Shown: positions 1-11,331 of the stretch, one piece after another | How positions within the stretch are numbered: the first letter of the stretch is position 1 | Layout: the number at the start of each line of letters is the position of its first letter | NCBI GenBank assembly: GCA_946902985.2 | Contig: OX336396.1 | Span: forward strand, 233,258,797-233,322,796 | Source: Meconema thalassinum | Taxonomy: Eukaryota; Arthropoda; Insecta; Orthoptera; Tettigoniidae | DNA: 64,000 bases | Direction of reading: 5' to 3' | Translations under genes and position numbers: made by a program | The notes under the pieces: generated by a model | Databases searched by the model: none | Told to the model about the DNA's origin: nothing | What the model saw: only the letters and a program-made list of their open reading frames with translations

Positions 1-2
1 TA

Positions 3-3000
3 GATTTGTTGAAACATCGTGTAAAGGATTTTGAACGTTCTTATGAAAACTACTGTAACATTCAAACTGAAATTGAAACTTGCATGCTCAATCAAACAGA
101 AGATCGTGTCGAAGTAGAGAACTTATATTACGAAGGCATAGGTTCTGCTTTCAGAATAATACGCCAACTCGAAGAGGAGCAGAAAAAGGACGCTTCTGTT
201 CTTGGTTCCTTTCACGAACCCCAAACTTCTTTCCGTGAGGGCACTCACAAGCCCAAACCTACTTTACCGAAAATTGATTTACCCCATTTTTCTGGAGATG
301 AATCCACCTGGGATTCTTTCTATGAATTATTTTGCTCCCTTGTTCATGACAATGAAGACATTCAAGTCATTTACAAGTTTCATTACTTGAGATCTATCCT
401 TCGAGGTCAAGCTTTGCAGTTGGTTGAAGCACTTCCTCTGCGTGCCGAAAATTACCCCATTGCCTTTAACTTATTAAAAGAAAGATATGGAAATTCACGT
501 CTACGCATTCAACGCCATATTAAGGCTCTATTTAACCTACCTGCGTCACAGCACAATGACGTCACTAGTTTGCGTACTTTAATTGACACTACCCAACTCC
601 ACGTTAAAGCTTTGTCCCAATTAGAGCAGCCTACTGAACATTGGGATACTTTCCTAATACATTTAGTAGTTTCTAAAGTTGATGCTGCTACCCTCAAAGC
701 TTGGGAAATTGAACTTTCTAAGGAAGACGACTACTCTTACGAGCATTTAGTCACTTTCATAAACGCTAGATGCCAACTTTTAACCGCTCTAGCTAATCAA
801 AGTGAACCTTCATCTCCTAGTTCCAAATTCGAATTAATGTCCATCAAATCCAAAAGTGAACGCTCAGCGTCCAATACCCAAAAACCCGGGTCCAGCTCAT
901 CCAAATTCAAATCAAACATTACTGGTTACCCAACTAGGTCTAGTGAACGTCGTGTTGCCAGCTCTATTGTTTTAAACACGCAAAGTGAACCTCGCAAAAG
1001 TTTAAACGAACCGGTAAAGTGCATACTTTGTAAAGATCCCCATGCCCTATACCTCTGCAAATCCTTTAAAGAAATGTCAGTCGATGACAGACGAAAATTA
1101 GTCGCTCAAAACAAGCATTGTTTCAACTGCCTAGCGCCCACGCATTCTGCTTCTAACTGTAAGTCCACAAGACTTTGCTACCATTGTGAAAAGGCTCATC
1201 ATACTCTGCTACATCGTCATGATCAGGCAAGGTCATCGACAGCATCTACTTCGCCGAAAAATGATAGTGCTAACAATTCTAATGCTTCATCTTATATTCA
1301 AAATGCTAAGTCCATTCGTAGCGCGCAAGTATTGTTGTCTACTGTCCAAATTGACGTTCAGGATAACTTTGGCAACTGGGTCCGTGCACGCGGTCTTCTA
1401 GACTCAGCGGCAACTCATGATTTTGTGTCCAATTCCTTGATTAGAAAACTAGGCCTACCTGTAAACCCCACTTCTATCAACGTGTCGGGCATCAACAGCT
1501 CAAAATCGCAAGCTTTACAATTCTCAAAGCTAACAATAAGAGATACTTGTCATAGAAACAACTTTCTTAAACTTAATTGTCTAATTCTTAATAGCATTGG
1601 AGAAGACACTCCTAGTCACTCGGTTGATATTTCGGGGTTAAACATTCCCTCGCATTTAAGGTTAGCCGATCCTTCGTTTAACACACAAAATCCCATTGAC
1701 ATACTCTTTAGTGCCAATGTCTTTTGGAACTGCCTTCGGAAACAGGTTCGCAAGCTATCCTCAAACGTGGTCGCGAGAGACACTAATTTTGGATGGATTG
1801 TCACAGGGCAACTTCCCCATTATTCAACCCAACCTGCATCGCAATGTTACTTCTCCAATACGGATCTGGAACAGTTTTGGAGGCTTGAAAATGTTGATTC
1901 TCCTAATGTAACTTCTTCAGAAAATGAATTCTGTGAGCAACTTTTTTTAAACACCACCACTCGTTCTACTGATGGCCGGTTCGTCGTTCAAATGCCAAGA
2001 TTAAATAATCCTCCTAAACTTATCAACTCTCAGCCCAAAGCTCGAAAAGCTCTCTTCGCTATCGAGAGCAAATTCAAGAAGGAACCTCTTGTTAAACAAC
2101 AGTACACTGATTTCATGGATGAGTATGAAAGCTTAGATCATATGGAAGTTGTTAACAAATCTAATGATGAATTGCACCCCCCAGTTGAAACGGTTTATTT
2201 AAATCATCATCCCGTGTGGAAAAACCCTCTTGTAAAAGATAAAATCCGAGTTGTTTTCAATGGTTCATCACCCGACGTTAATGGCAACAGCCTTAATGAC
2301 ACTCTTTATTCTGGTCCTGCTATTCAATCAGATTTATCTGCTATACTTTTAAACTTTCGATTATTTCCCATAGCTGTCATGGCCGATATAAAACAGATGT
2401 ACCGTCAAGTGTTAATTCAACCAGAACAACGAGATCTTCAAAGAATCTTGTGGCGTGATGAAACCAGTAAGCCCATTAAGGTATTTCGCTTGAAAACGGT
2501 TACTTATGGCTTAAAACCCTCTGCTTTCCTTGCTATCCGATCCCTACACTTGCTAGCCTCTCAAGATGGTCATTTATTTAACCCCAAAGCCTCTGAAGCA
2601 CTAACTACGTCATTCTATGTTGACGATTACTTGCAGTCCTTCTCTACTTTGGAGGAAGCTTCTTTTGTGTCTTTAGAACTTCAAGCATTACTAAGGAATG
2701 GAGGTTTCCCACTTCATAAGTGGAACTCCAACTCCCCTGAGTTTCTCGCCCAATCTCCTATCGAAGACGTAGATCCCTCTTCTGTCGAAATTTGTGGAAA
2801 CTCCGAATCTATAAAAACTTTAGGAGTTCATTGGTGCACTAGCACTGACACTCTTATCTATAAAGTTACGCTCGCAGAAGAGCTTCCTAATACAAAAAGA
2901 CAAATCCTCTCTGAAATTGCAAAAATTTTTGATCCGCTTCAATTTCTTGCCCCAGTTATTGTCATAGCCAAACTCTTCATGCAAGAGCTGTGGTCACTTA

Positions 3001-5177
3001 AATGTGAATGGGATGACGCTGTCCCTCTTTCTTTTCTTAATCGTTGGCTCTCGTTTCGCAGCAATTTGCTGGATCTTTCCCTTATTGAAATTCCCAGGAA
3101 TTTAATCAGCTCTCATTCTAATGCATCTTTTTTCCTTCATGTGTTCGCGGACAGTTCCGAAAAAGCTTATGGTTGCTGTGCATATTTAGTTTATTACGAT
3201 TCACTCTATGGATCTCCAGTTTCCAACCTTGTTTGTGCCAAATCGAAGGTTGCTCCTCTTAAAACTATCACTTTGCCTAGGCTCGAACTGTGCGCTGCAC
3301 TAATGGCTGCAGAACTTGTCAAGAAATTACGGGAAGTATTAAAGGTCGAATTCTCGCAAATCTATCTCTGGAGCGATTCCATGATAGCCCTTTCCTGGAT
3401 CGCCAAGAACCCCTCTCACTGGCAAACTTTCGTTGCAAACAGGGTTTCCAAAATTCAAACTCTTTCTTCTGGATGTCAATGGAGGCATGTTCCCAGTGCG
3501 GATAATCCAGCCGACATTATCTCTCGTGGTTGTTTACCCTCTCAATTGGCAGCTTCCCAATTGTACTGGCATGGGCCCTCGTGGTTAATCAAAGACTCTT
3601 CTTCATGGCCTTCTAAACCTCCAGCTACAAACTCCAACTTGCCTGACGCTAAGGTACCTCTGTCTATTGCCTCGTGTCTGGTTTCTAATGCTTCTTATCC
3701 TTTGTTGTCACGCTATTCTTCCTTCCATAAATTAATACGAATTATCGCCTATCTCCTTAGATGGAAATATGTTGTGGTTGACCAACCTCTTCTCCCCAAG
3801 CCACACCTTACCAATCACGAATTGAATCTCGCCACCATTAAAGTTTTACAACTGACACAGCAAGAAGCCTTTTCTTCTGAGTTGTCTTTGCTTTCTTCTA
3901 AAAGAGATCTTCCCAAATCCAGCCGTCTTCGTGCTTTAGCCCCGTTCCTTGATGACCATGGGTTACTCAGGGTAGGTGGAAGGCTCTCGCAATCTTTACT
4001 CTCTGAGGACAAAAAGCATCCCGTTATTTTGCCTTCCAAACATCACGTTACTTCTTTAATTATACGTGACTTTCATTATCGTAATCTGCATGTTGGTACA
4101 CGCAGTCTGCTTTGCCTTTTAAGGGAAAAGTACTGGATTATAAATGGAATTCATGAAGTTTCTTCTGTAATTCATAAGTGCATTCCTTGCTTTAAAGCTA
4201 AACCTAAAATCAATACTCAATTAATGAGCGATCTGCCCTCTTTTCGCTCTTCTCCTATACGCCCATTTGCTTTAACTGGTGTGGACTATATGGATCCGTT
4301 CCAATATCAACGAAACTCTCCTGAAGCTAAACGCAAATTGTTTGGTAAGCTTTATGTTTCTCTCTTTGTTTGCATGGTTACCGGCGCAATCCACTTGGAA
4401 CTAGTAACGAATGCTTCTACTTCTTATTTTTTATCAACTGTCTCTCGTTTCACCGCTAGGCGTGGTGTTCCTTCTGAGATGTTCTCTGATAACGCTTCCA
4501 CCTTTCAGGGCGCAGCTTCCCTGTGGAAGAAAGCTCTCACTTCCTCTCCTGCCATGCAACAAATCTCTAATTTTTCTTATTCAAAAGGTTTCAAATGGCG
4601 CTTTATACCTCCTTACGCTCCGCATCATGGTGGTAGGTGGGAATCTTGCGTAAAGCTCACTAAACGTCATTTAAGAAAAGTCTTAGGTAATCGAATTCTG
4701 ACTTACGAAGAATTCAATTCACTGTCTGTTCTGATTGAAGGTGTTGTTAATTCTCGACCTTTAACTTCGCTGTCCAATGACCCTGATGACCTGCTTCCAC
4801 TTACACCTGGTCACTTCCTTATAGGCACTTCTCTTTCTGCTCCTTCTCCTCTTCCCAATTCTTACAGGGATTCTAATCTACCTATCGCTTGGCGGAAACT
4901 TGAAGCCCTCCGTAATTCTTTTTGGAAAAGGTGGAACTTGGAATATTTAACTTCCTTACAACGGAGACAGAAGTGGTTTCTTTCCAGTCCCGACATTAAG
5001 GTGGGGGACTTGGTCTTGGTTAGGGATGTCTCACCCCCCCTAGTATGGATTTCTGGTAGGGTGACTGAGTGTTACCCTGGGAGAGATGGGAGAGTCAGGG
5101 TGGCCAGAATCTTGACCACAAATGGACCGATCACAAGACCACTGTCTTTGATCGCTCCGCTGCCATTAAATGTGTAA
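3..5177 (+). CDS. BEL/Pao retrotransposon gag-pol polyprotein (5' end outside window)
   Basis: Uninterrupted frame from the window edge to a TAA at 5175. The start codon lies upstream: the first possible start here is only a TTG at position 6. Domain order is the BEL/Pao one (residues counted from position 6): a gag-like DUF1759 region with LPHFSGDE near 92; Cys/His zinc knuckles at about 340-400; an aspartic protease with LLDSAATHDF near 464 (DSA instead of the usual DSG/DTG); reverse transcriptase with VMADIKQMYRQ near 790 and the catalytic YVDD near 870; an RNase H-like region with FADSSEKAYG near 1046; an integrase zinc-binding segment ending HKCIPC; an integrase core with Asp in GVDYMD (~1425), Asp in SDNAS (~1494) and Glu in GGRWES (~1544); and a DUF5641-type C-terminus. 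The lack of stops over 1,700 codons suggests a young, perhaps active copy. The DSA protease variant and the missing 5' end are the only oddities. Confidence 0.95.
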   Translation, partial: DLLKHRVKDFERSYENYCNIQTEIETCMLNQTEDRVEVENLYYEGIGSAFRIIRQLEEEQKKDASVLGSFHEPQTSFREGTHKPKPTLPKIDLPHFSGDESTWDSFYELFCSLVHDNEDIQVIYKFHYLRSILRGQALQLVEALPLRAENYPIAFNLLKERYGNSRLRIQRHIKALFNLPASQHNDVTSLRTLIDTTQLHVKALSQLEQPTEHWDTFLIHLVVSKVDAATLKAWEIELSKEDDYSYEHLVTFINARCQLLTALANQSEPSSPSSKFELMSIKSKSERSASNTQKPGSSSSKFKSNITGYPTRSSERRVASSIVLNTQSEPRKSLNEPVKCILCKDPHALYLCKSFKEMSVDDRRKLVAQNKHCFNCLAPTHSASNCKSTRLCYHCEKAHHTLLHRHDQARSSTASTSPKNDSANNSNASSYIQNAKSIRSAQVLLSTVQIDVQDNFGNWVRARGLLDSAATHDFVSNSLIRKLGLPVNPTSINVSGINSSKSQALQFSKLTIRDTCHRNNFLKLNCLILNSIGEDTPSHSVDISGLNIPSHLRLADPSFNTQNPIDILFSANVFWNCLRKQVRKLSSNVVARDTNFGWIVTGQLPHYSTQPASQCYFSNTDLEQFWRLENVDSPNVTSSENEFCEQLFLNTTTRSTDGRFVVQMPRLNNPPKLINSQPKARKALFAIESKFKKEPLVKQQYTDFMDEYESLDHMEVVNKSNDELHPPVETVYLNHHPVWKNPLVKDKIRVVFNGSSPDVNGNSLNDTLYSGPAIQSDLSAILLNFRLFPIAVMADIKQMYRQVLIQPEQRDLQRILWRDETSKPIKVFRLKTVTYGLKPSAFLAIRSLHLLASQDGHLFNPKASEALTTSFYVDDYLQSFSTLEEASFVSLELQALLRNGGFPLHKWNSNSPEFLAQSPIEDVDPSSVEICGNSESIKTLGVHWCTSTDTLIYKVTLAEELPNTKRQILSEIAKIFDPLQFLAPVIVIAKLFMQELWSLKCEWDDAVPLSFLNRWLSFRSNLLDLSLIEIPRNLISSHSNASFFLHVFADSSEKAYGCCAYLVYYDSLYGSPVSNLVCAKSKVAPLKTITLPRLELCAALMAAELVKKLREVLKVEFSQIYLWSDSMIALSWIAKNPSHWQTFVANRVSKIQTLSSGCQWRHVPSADNPADIISRGCLPSQLAASQLYWHGPSWLIKDSSSWPSKPPATNSNLPDAKVPLSIASCLVSNASYPLLSRYSSFHKLIRIIAYLLRWKYVVVDQPLLPKPHLTNHELNLATIKVLQLTQQEAFSSELSLLSSKRDLPKSSRLRALAPFLDDHGLLRVGGRLSQSLLSEDKKHPVILPSKHHVTSLIIRDFHYRNLHVGTRSLLCLLREKYWIINGIHEVSSVIHKCIPCFKAKPKINTQLMSDLPSFRSSPIRPFALTGVDYMDPFQYQRNSPEAKRKLFGKLYVSLFVCMVTGAIHLELVTNASTSYFLSTVSRFTARRGVPSEMFSDNASTFQGAASLWKKALTSSPAMQQISNFSYSKGFKWRFIPPYAPHHGGRWESCVKLTKRHLRKVLGNRILTYEEFNSLSVLIEGVVNSRPLTSLSNDPDDLLPLTPGHFLIGTSLSAPSPLPNSYRDSNLPIAWRKLEALRNSFWKRWNLEYLTSLQRRQKWFLSSPDIKVGDLVLVRDVSPPLVWISGRVTECYPGRDGRVRVARILTTNGPITRPLSLIAPLPLNV

Positions 5178-6190
5178 CTGTTTATTTGCTCTCTGTTGGT
5201 TTTTACCCCCCCAGTATGGTGTATTCTTTAAATACACGGTACCTGAGATATAATGTCTACTGCTCCTTGCACGTTCATTTCTTTCTTCCTCATTGCCAAA
5301 CACCAACAGTGATCTTCTGTTTTCTCCTTGATGGGCAAATCTCTTACGTCTTCATAAGTATGTTTCAGATATATAACTTCTGTGACCCACCTAGCGTCAT
5401 CTAGTAGCGTACCTCTGAAGCTACTCAATTCCTCATCGTGCAAGAGGACTTACATAACCATCTGGCCACCAGATCTTGTTACTATCGTCAGCTATTTTCT
5501 CCTTGAGCAAGAGGACTACGTCTACTGTTTCACTCACCATGCTGCGCTAATATCGCCTACTATCAATTCTTAGAAGACCATCCATTAAGAAGACAATTTA
5601 TTTTTTAATAAGTTGGTTATTCTGATATGTATACCTTTTGTTTCCTACCCCCACTCTCGTCCCTTCCTAGGACCTTCCGTGCTTCGTTGAGCAAGTCTCA
5701 CTTCTCAGTCGGCAGTTGAAGCAATCAGTTAGGGCTCAACCTGAGCTAGCCTCCTGACCTAACGAGGCATTTTCTAAATTCCACGCCATGTTGGAACTCT
5801 AAGCATCAGTGAGGAACTTCACTTCGACATGCAACAAAGATAAGTACCTTCTTCAAGTTTTAACCTCATCTTCATGGTTTTAACTTCTACGTGTTTTTAA
5901 TGATACTTTTATAGACAGTGTGAAAGTATTTATTTTGGGGCAATAATCATTCTTCGTGGGATTTGCCATGTTGAGCTTTCGCTTGTATAAGCCGACCTTA
6001 CCATAAAGAGCTTTTATTAAGCTATTCAAATGATAAATCCTCTCTCTACGTGGGATATTATCTAATTACCCGCTGTCTATAATTCAACAAGCTAGTTCCT
6101 CCGCTGGATTTACATTAGCCCCATTTTACTGCTAAGATTGTTCTGGAACCTTCCAGATTCTGTACTCAATCTACAAGTCCTGCCGTCATG
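5178..6190. other. Non-coding tail of the BEL/Pao element
   Basis: AT-rich sequence between the pol stop codon and the mariner insertion. No conserved ORF, no clear polypurine tract and no recognisable second LTR copy. It may hold the start of the 3' LTR. Confidence 0.4.
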
Positions 6191-6192
6191 TA

Positions 6193-7616
6193 CAGGGTGA
6201 GGCAATGAAACGGCACGATTTTGAAAACCCACAAATAATTTATTTAGAAAAAAAGGATAATTGTTTTCACATAATTCTTAAGTACACGAGTGGAAATTAA
6301 TGTTCAACCATAAAAACATTATTATTTTTTGAATACAGTGCCAGTAAGATGGCATCCTTGGTTTTGCAAGCATTGTCGGAGTCTGAGATGAAATCCACCC
6401 ATGACGTTTTGTAGCATCTGCAACGGAATGTTGTTAATTTCCTGCCGAATTCGCTCCTTCGGGTCTTCTTTTGTTCTTGGTGGATTTTCCTGGAAGACTT
6501 TGGACTTAAGATAGCCCAAAAGAAAGTAATCTGGAGCTGTCAAGTCTGGTGAACGGGCAATGCTTCACGCACATGATCAATGTACTCTGGGATCCAGAAT
6601 GTTTTTTCACTACCACCGCTTTTCTTTGTCGTGCTAGCACTGGCTTCAAAGTTATTCACCAATCTTGCTGATAAGGCGTCCAGGAAATGCGAGTTTCAGT
6701 AAATCCATAGAAACATTAGCAGTATGGCTTGTTGCTTCATCTTGCTGGAAGAGTGTTTCTTCATTTGGATGATACTGATCGAGTTCAGGCAGACCAAACG
6801 TTACCAACATGTCAGAATAACGTTGAGAGTTCACAGTCACCGTGTTGCCATGTTCATCTTCAAAGAAATAGGGTCCCACGATTGCACGAGATGACATTGC
6901 ACACCACACTGTTACTTTTTCAGAATGGAGAGGTTTTTCCTGAAGTTCTTGTGGGTTATGTTCGGACCAATATCGGAAGTTCTGCTTGTTCACGTAGCCA
7001 CTTAGATGAAAGTGGGCTTCATCACTCATCCATAAGTTGTGTACTCTTTCTTCGTTTCTTCCGAGAACATTAAGCATCGTTCGGCAAAATCTTATGCGAT
7101 TATTGTAATCATGAGGTTGTAGGGTTTGCACTATCTGTATTTTGTATGGATGATAGTGTAGGTCGTTCTTTAAAATCCGTCTCACCGATCGATTGCTGAG
7201 ACCAAGTTCTGCGCTGTGACGTCTTGCTGATTTTCGAGGACTTCGTTGCAATGCTTCGCGCACATGATCAATGTTCTCTGGGATCCAGTGTTTTTTCACT
7301 ACCACCGCTATTCTTTGTCGTGCTAGCACTGGCTTCAAAGTTATTCACCCAATGGAGGATAGCTTTCCTTGACGGCACGGGAGCGCGTAGTGGTAGATTG
7401 AACTCACGACGGAAAGCGCGCTGAGCACAAACCACACTATCCGCGTTTTAGTAATATGCCTTTACAGCAAACGCACGTTGCGCACCCGTCCAACGCTCCA
7501 CGGCAACTGAAAATTCCACTTACCTAAACACTCGAGGCCATATCCCCTACTTCCGTAACCCCCCACCCCGCCCGTCAGCTGGAGTTGAAATCGTGCCGTT
7601 TCATTGCCTCACCCTG
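6193..7616 (-). mobile_element. mariner/Tc1-type DNA transposon with perfect 29-bp inverted ends
   Basis: The left end (6193-6221, beginning CAGGGTGAGGCAATGAAACG) and the right end (7588-7616) are exact reverse complements over 29 bp. Both are flanked by TA (6191-6192 and 7617-7618), the target duplication of the Tc1/mariner superfamily. It sits inside the non-coding tail of the BEL/Pao element, so it inserted later. It encodes one broken transposase on the minus strand. The perfect ends suggest recent movement, supplied in trans because the gene is dead. Confidence 0.93.
6322..7501 (-). pseudogene. mariner-like transposase, broken
   Basis: DDE/D transposase of a common insect mariner-type family. 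The N-terminus can be read from about 7501 (VERWTGAQRAF...), with an in-frame TAA at codon 18 (7448-7450) and a GTG where an ATG would be expected. The helix-turn-helix region follows, then a frame change near the T-run at about 7285-7291, after which the 228-codon stretch 7338-6652 carries MSDEAHFHLSGYVNKQNFRYW (first acidic region) and FQQDEATSHTA (second). The segment that should carry the third catalytic residue is interrupted at 6558-6660 by a copy of the gene's own N-terminal region; the gene resumes at 6543 with LTAPDYFLLGYLKSK and ends FKK. At least three lesions, so not functional. Confidence 0.9.
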
Positions 7617-7618
7617 TA

Positions 7619-9535
7619 TTTCTCACGTATTTGTGAGAATTCTGTTTAAAATTGAATTATCTTACTTCTAAATTACTACATAGTGAAGTTTCGTCCACCG
7701 TGGGAACATTCTATGGCGCATTTAATTGTAAATCACAACTGTTTCAAGAAATAGACTCTCACCTATATAGTGCAATCAGTTCTTCCTATAATTGCAATAA
7801 CTTTCTTTTCCATAAACTTTGTGTCTCCACAGTGAACTTTTCATATGTTTCAATGAACTATAGTGAAAACCAGTGCTTGCTCAACTTTTCTACCGCGTCG
7901 CGATCGTCCGCTTATATTCAAATAAGGCCATGAACATTTTCCTTAATTCCCATTTCTCTTTCCTAAACCTCTCACTAACAATCTGCAATAAACTTTTAAT
8001 CTAGGTCTGTTCCAATAAGGTGTCATTCCAAGAAGTGCCCTTCCATTTTGTTGGTTTATCATTAAGTATGTCTGTATAATTGCGTGTCCAGCACACGTTT
8101 CAAACTTACATTGTTCCTCCCTTCAAAAGTAGGGAAAACAATTCTCTCAACTCTTGAGTGAGTTATTTTTTGGTCTCGCTAAATGAAAACTGCCTCATTT
8201 AACTTGCGAGTCTTATTCAAAGTATAAGAGGTCTAGAACCTTCCTTTTGATTAACTTTTCAGGTTCACAGTAAGTGACCTGCTCTCTTTGTATAAATCTC
8301 ACAAAGTAATTCTGTTTAAATATAAGAAATTGTAGGAACTTCCTTTTTATTCTTTATGTTTTCCATTTTGTTATCTTCGAAGTTGTTATTCTCGTTAGAA
8401 TGTTCTTTCGGAGGTTTCTTATAGTACACTGCCTGTACTCCTGTAAATGTTAAAACTTTAATTATTCCATTTTGCCTATTTATGAAATCTTACCAAGATT
8501 TTAATACACGGTTTAAAAAACCTTAAAAATTGTCAATTGCCTGGAGCAACTGTTTAATGTTGAGAGGTCTGCGACCCCATTTGTTAAAAAGTTCAAATGA
8601 ACTATGTTTATAAAAATTATATTGCATAATTGTTAATTTCCTCAAACTTTTTCTAATTGTAAAATAAACAAATCTTTTCCCTTCGCTTTTTCATTTTCGA
8701 ATATAAAGTTTAGGCAAAATCCTGTCTTCCTTGACTCTCCTCACTCAACGATATTAAAATCATTAATAGAGCTTTCACCATTTGTTGCATTTGAGCAAGA
8801 ATTCTTAATTTTCACCTTACTAAAGTTCTTTTTAGCTTTAAAAGCTAATTCTAATTGGCCAGTAAGGCAAGTAAAGTTCGCTAAGCCAACTACCTGCTTG
8901 TGGAGACCCTCTCCGAAAACTTATGGTCAGTTTTCTAAAAGATAAGTGTTTCTATTTGTCTAAACTTTTAGCCGGCTCCTCGCTGAGTAAAAGCTTAGCC
9001 ATTGTCCAATGCAACCATTGGTTCATTTACCAAGATTACCCAATAAGGCATAATCTTTTATCATATTCCTTCTTAGAGACACTTGGTCGCCCTTACAGGA
9101 ACTCCATAATTTTGGAAATTGAAAATACCAAACCTGAGTCAAATCATTGGCATTCTTCGAATTACTTTGTAAAACCTAATTTCTTTGAGAAGATATACAG
9201 TAAATTTGTTCCTCTCAGTCTTGCCAGACCATCACCCTTCCCCATAGTACTTTTACACGTGCTTGGGAGGAAATATACTAAAGCCTCTCTCTTGCAAACC
9301 GCCCAAGTCCTAGCTGCGGTTCCCGTTAGCCTCGACCAAGCTCGTACCTACTTTAGGTATCCAAGAGTTAATTTTCATTGGCAACTGCTTCTAAGGGTAT
9401 TTAAATCTCAACTTATTAATTTTGTGGGACTCTCCTCCCATTTTTCTATCCTTCTTTTCCAATCCCAAATCTACTTCCTTTTCTTAATCATCTTCCCTTG
9501 GTGGGTGGGTTATTCCCTAGCCTATAATCTACCCA
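7619..9535. other. Non-coding AT-rich stretch between mariner and Polinton A
   Basis: No recognisable protein. A 220-codon open frame at 8923-9585 runs across the Polinton junction at 9536 and matches nothing I know, so it is not annotated as a gene. The end has an inverted repeat (CCTTGGTGGGT near 9497 against ACCCAAGG at 9531-9538). It is probably the continuation of the BEL/Pao 3' region. Confidence 0.4.
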
Positions 9536-9590
9536 AGGTGGGTAAAAGTCTAGGCTCACTTCAGGTCCACGCTCATGCAGTGTAAACGTC

Positions 9591-10460
9591 TTACTTTCCA
9601 CCGACATACTGTTGACGTTTTTGCTTATGTTGCGTCTTATATAAAAAAATTAAACACAAATGTCCACACTGTTGGCTGTTAAACGTTTGCTCACGTTTCA
9701 CATTATAATATATCTTGATCCTGTTTCCAAAATAGGCCACTAGTTCCATGGGCGGGGGCAAATTCCCAAAACTGTCAAAGTACCATACACTAGATCCCTC
9801 TTTGACATAAGCTACATAATGTGTTCCAGGTCCTCGGTGATCATCCAAATTGACAACAGCACATTCATGTTTCCTGGGTTGTGAGGGTAATTGGTTTCGC
9901 ATAAACACACCTCGAAAATGAGAAAGCTTCAGTTGTTTAGCATAGCTTTCCACTTGCTGATGCGTCAGGGCATGTCTTGCTATGGCTGAGGTTAAAGATG
10001 TTTTTATTTTATTTCGAAAAGGTGAAATTCCAAATCCTTGTTGATAAAAGGCTGGCTTCAAATTGACATTTCTAGCCCCTCATAGCAATGGCCTCCATTG
10101 TTTCATTGTGTCGCTGACTTTCATTGAGTTGTTGCTTGCCCTGTTGCACGGCTTTAATGGTTTTTGCCACTGCACTGGCGCCACCTAAAAGTGAGCCTAG
10201 AACTGCCAGACCAGCGAATAATGCAGGTAAAAATCCCGCTCGTTTGGGGACGGGGATCACTCGCCCTTGTTTTGAACCCTGTCGCTGACGTTTTGGAATA
10301 ACATGTCTCTCTGCTACTCGAAGAGCTTTCCTTACGGTCAACACATTATTTTTTCTTGTTTTCTTTCGCAAGGGCTTGTCCACGAATGTCATAAGCCCAG
10401 GCTTTGCCAAGGACAGGCTCATATTTTAGTCTTTCTCACCACATATCTTTGTTTCACCAT
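9591..10460 (-). pseudogene. Polinton A core-peptide/adenain-like protease gene, two frame breaks
   Basis: Counterpart of the intact gene at 56260-57129. Compared with that copy it lacks one A near 10424-10428, which brings a TGA soon after the ATG at 10460, and has one extra G at about 10070-10075, which brings a TAG after the glycine-rich membrane-active-looking segment. The two remaining open stretches are 10422-10072 (basic peptide plus hydrophobic Gly/Ala/Leu segment) and 10061-9591 (protease). The protease half keeps GTHYVAY, YFDSFGN and QQCGHLC, the family's His, acidic and Cys positions. It may be read as two separate proteins, but copy B makes decay the simpler reading. Confidence 0.8.
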
Positions 10461-10519
10461 GATGATGATGACCAAAAACCTTTCACAAGAAAGTTTAAGT
10501 CACAACTAACGTCAGATTG

Positions 10520-11245
10520 TTATTTCATGGCTGTATATTCCAATTCTACATAATGTGGGAAATCATTTATGGTTTTTCCAGCTTGATTTTCATTCCATGT
10601 CAACATGAGATGAAAGGATAATTCGTCTCCTGCATTGACCATTTCATGGTTATGGACCAACATCCTATGACCATTTATCTCTATTTGTAAATGGTTCTCA
10701 TCAGGTATGGCATATTTGATGTGAATGGTTCCATTATAGTGTAGTCGATAGTGGCTTAAACCCGAAGCAAGCACATAGGTCAAGTGCTGGTCATGAACTA
10801 GCGGTATATGGTTTATCTCATTCACAGGTTTTACATTTGTCAGATGCACTAAAAATACAGATGGGATAAATTTATAAAGACTTTTCATTTCATAGGTCAC
10901 GTATCGCTTGGTACAGACATAATCATCTTCTTGTGAGTCTTCCACGTGAATAATGCGGTGATGATTAGCGCTATAGCCATCCACCGTAAGCTGAGGAACT
11001 TTATCATAAAACTCATACACCTTGTTATCCTCATACTTTTTTGTAGTAACGTCTGTAGACACTTGAGGATGTTTTACATGAGTTAACTGCTTTCCTTTAA
11101 AGTCATAATCTCCTTGTTTTGTGCGTGGCACTACTGACCTATCCACATAGTGTTTATTAGCAGGATCTGTTTCTTGTTTAGGATCATGTATGGGAACAGA
11201 CCTAGCTTTGACCATCAACGCACGTCCAAAGACATCCATCGTCAA
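10520..11245 (-). CDS. Polinton A fibre-like protein
   Basis: Open frame of 241 codons, near-identical to 55475-56200. The N-terminal half has three copies of a phage tail-fibre type element: an Asp/Pro-rich lead followed by (N/T)K.Y(V)D, at about residues 22-37 (DPANKHYVD), 63-75 (TTKKYED, with Glu where copy B has Val) and 105-117 (CTKRYVT). The C-terminal half is predicted beta-rich by eye and has no family I recognise. It is divergently paired with the ATPase gene across an 86-bp gap with a TATATA at 11292-11297. A virion attachment or spike protein is an inference. Confidence 0.7.
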   Translation of the reverse strand: MTMDVFGRALMVKARSVPIHDPKQETDPANKHYVDRSVVPRTKQGDYDFKGKQLTHVKHPQVSTDVTTKKYEDNKVYEFYDKVPQLTVDGYSANHHRIIHVEDSQEDDYVCTKRYVTYEMKSLYKFIPSVFLVHLTNVKPVNEINHIPLVHDQHLTYVLASGLSHYRLHYNGTIHIKYAIPDENHLQIEINGHRMLVHNHEMVNAGDELSFHLMLTWNENQAGKTINDFPHYVELEYTAMK

Positions 11246-11331
11246 CCTGTAGTACGAGTCTACTGTTTGTATGACAAGGCTCGGTGCGATGTATATAGAC
11301 AGCCTGCTAGCCTCTCTAAGCCTTAGTTGAA

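Larger units (their letters stand above)
1..9535 (+). mobile_element. BEL/Pao LTR retrotransposon, 3' portion, probably ending at 9535
   Basis: The pol gene fixes the family. The 3' limit is inferred: Polinton copy A begins abruptly at 9536, and the base pair just before it is CA (…CTACCCA), the usual last dinucleotide of an LTR. AGGTG at 9536-9540 could be one half of a 5-bp target duplication, the size usual for this superfamily. If so, everything from somewhere after 5177 to 9535, minus the mariner insertion, would be 3' UTR plus a very long LTR. No 5' LTR is in the window to compare with, so the LTR start cannot be placed. Confidence 0.4.

Noticed and set aside
8923..9585. 220-codon open frame on the plus strand
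   Set aside because: It crosses the Polinton junction at 9536 and reads the protease region antisense at its end. No recognisable motif.
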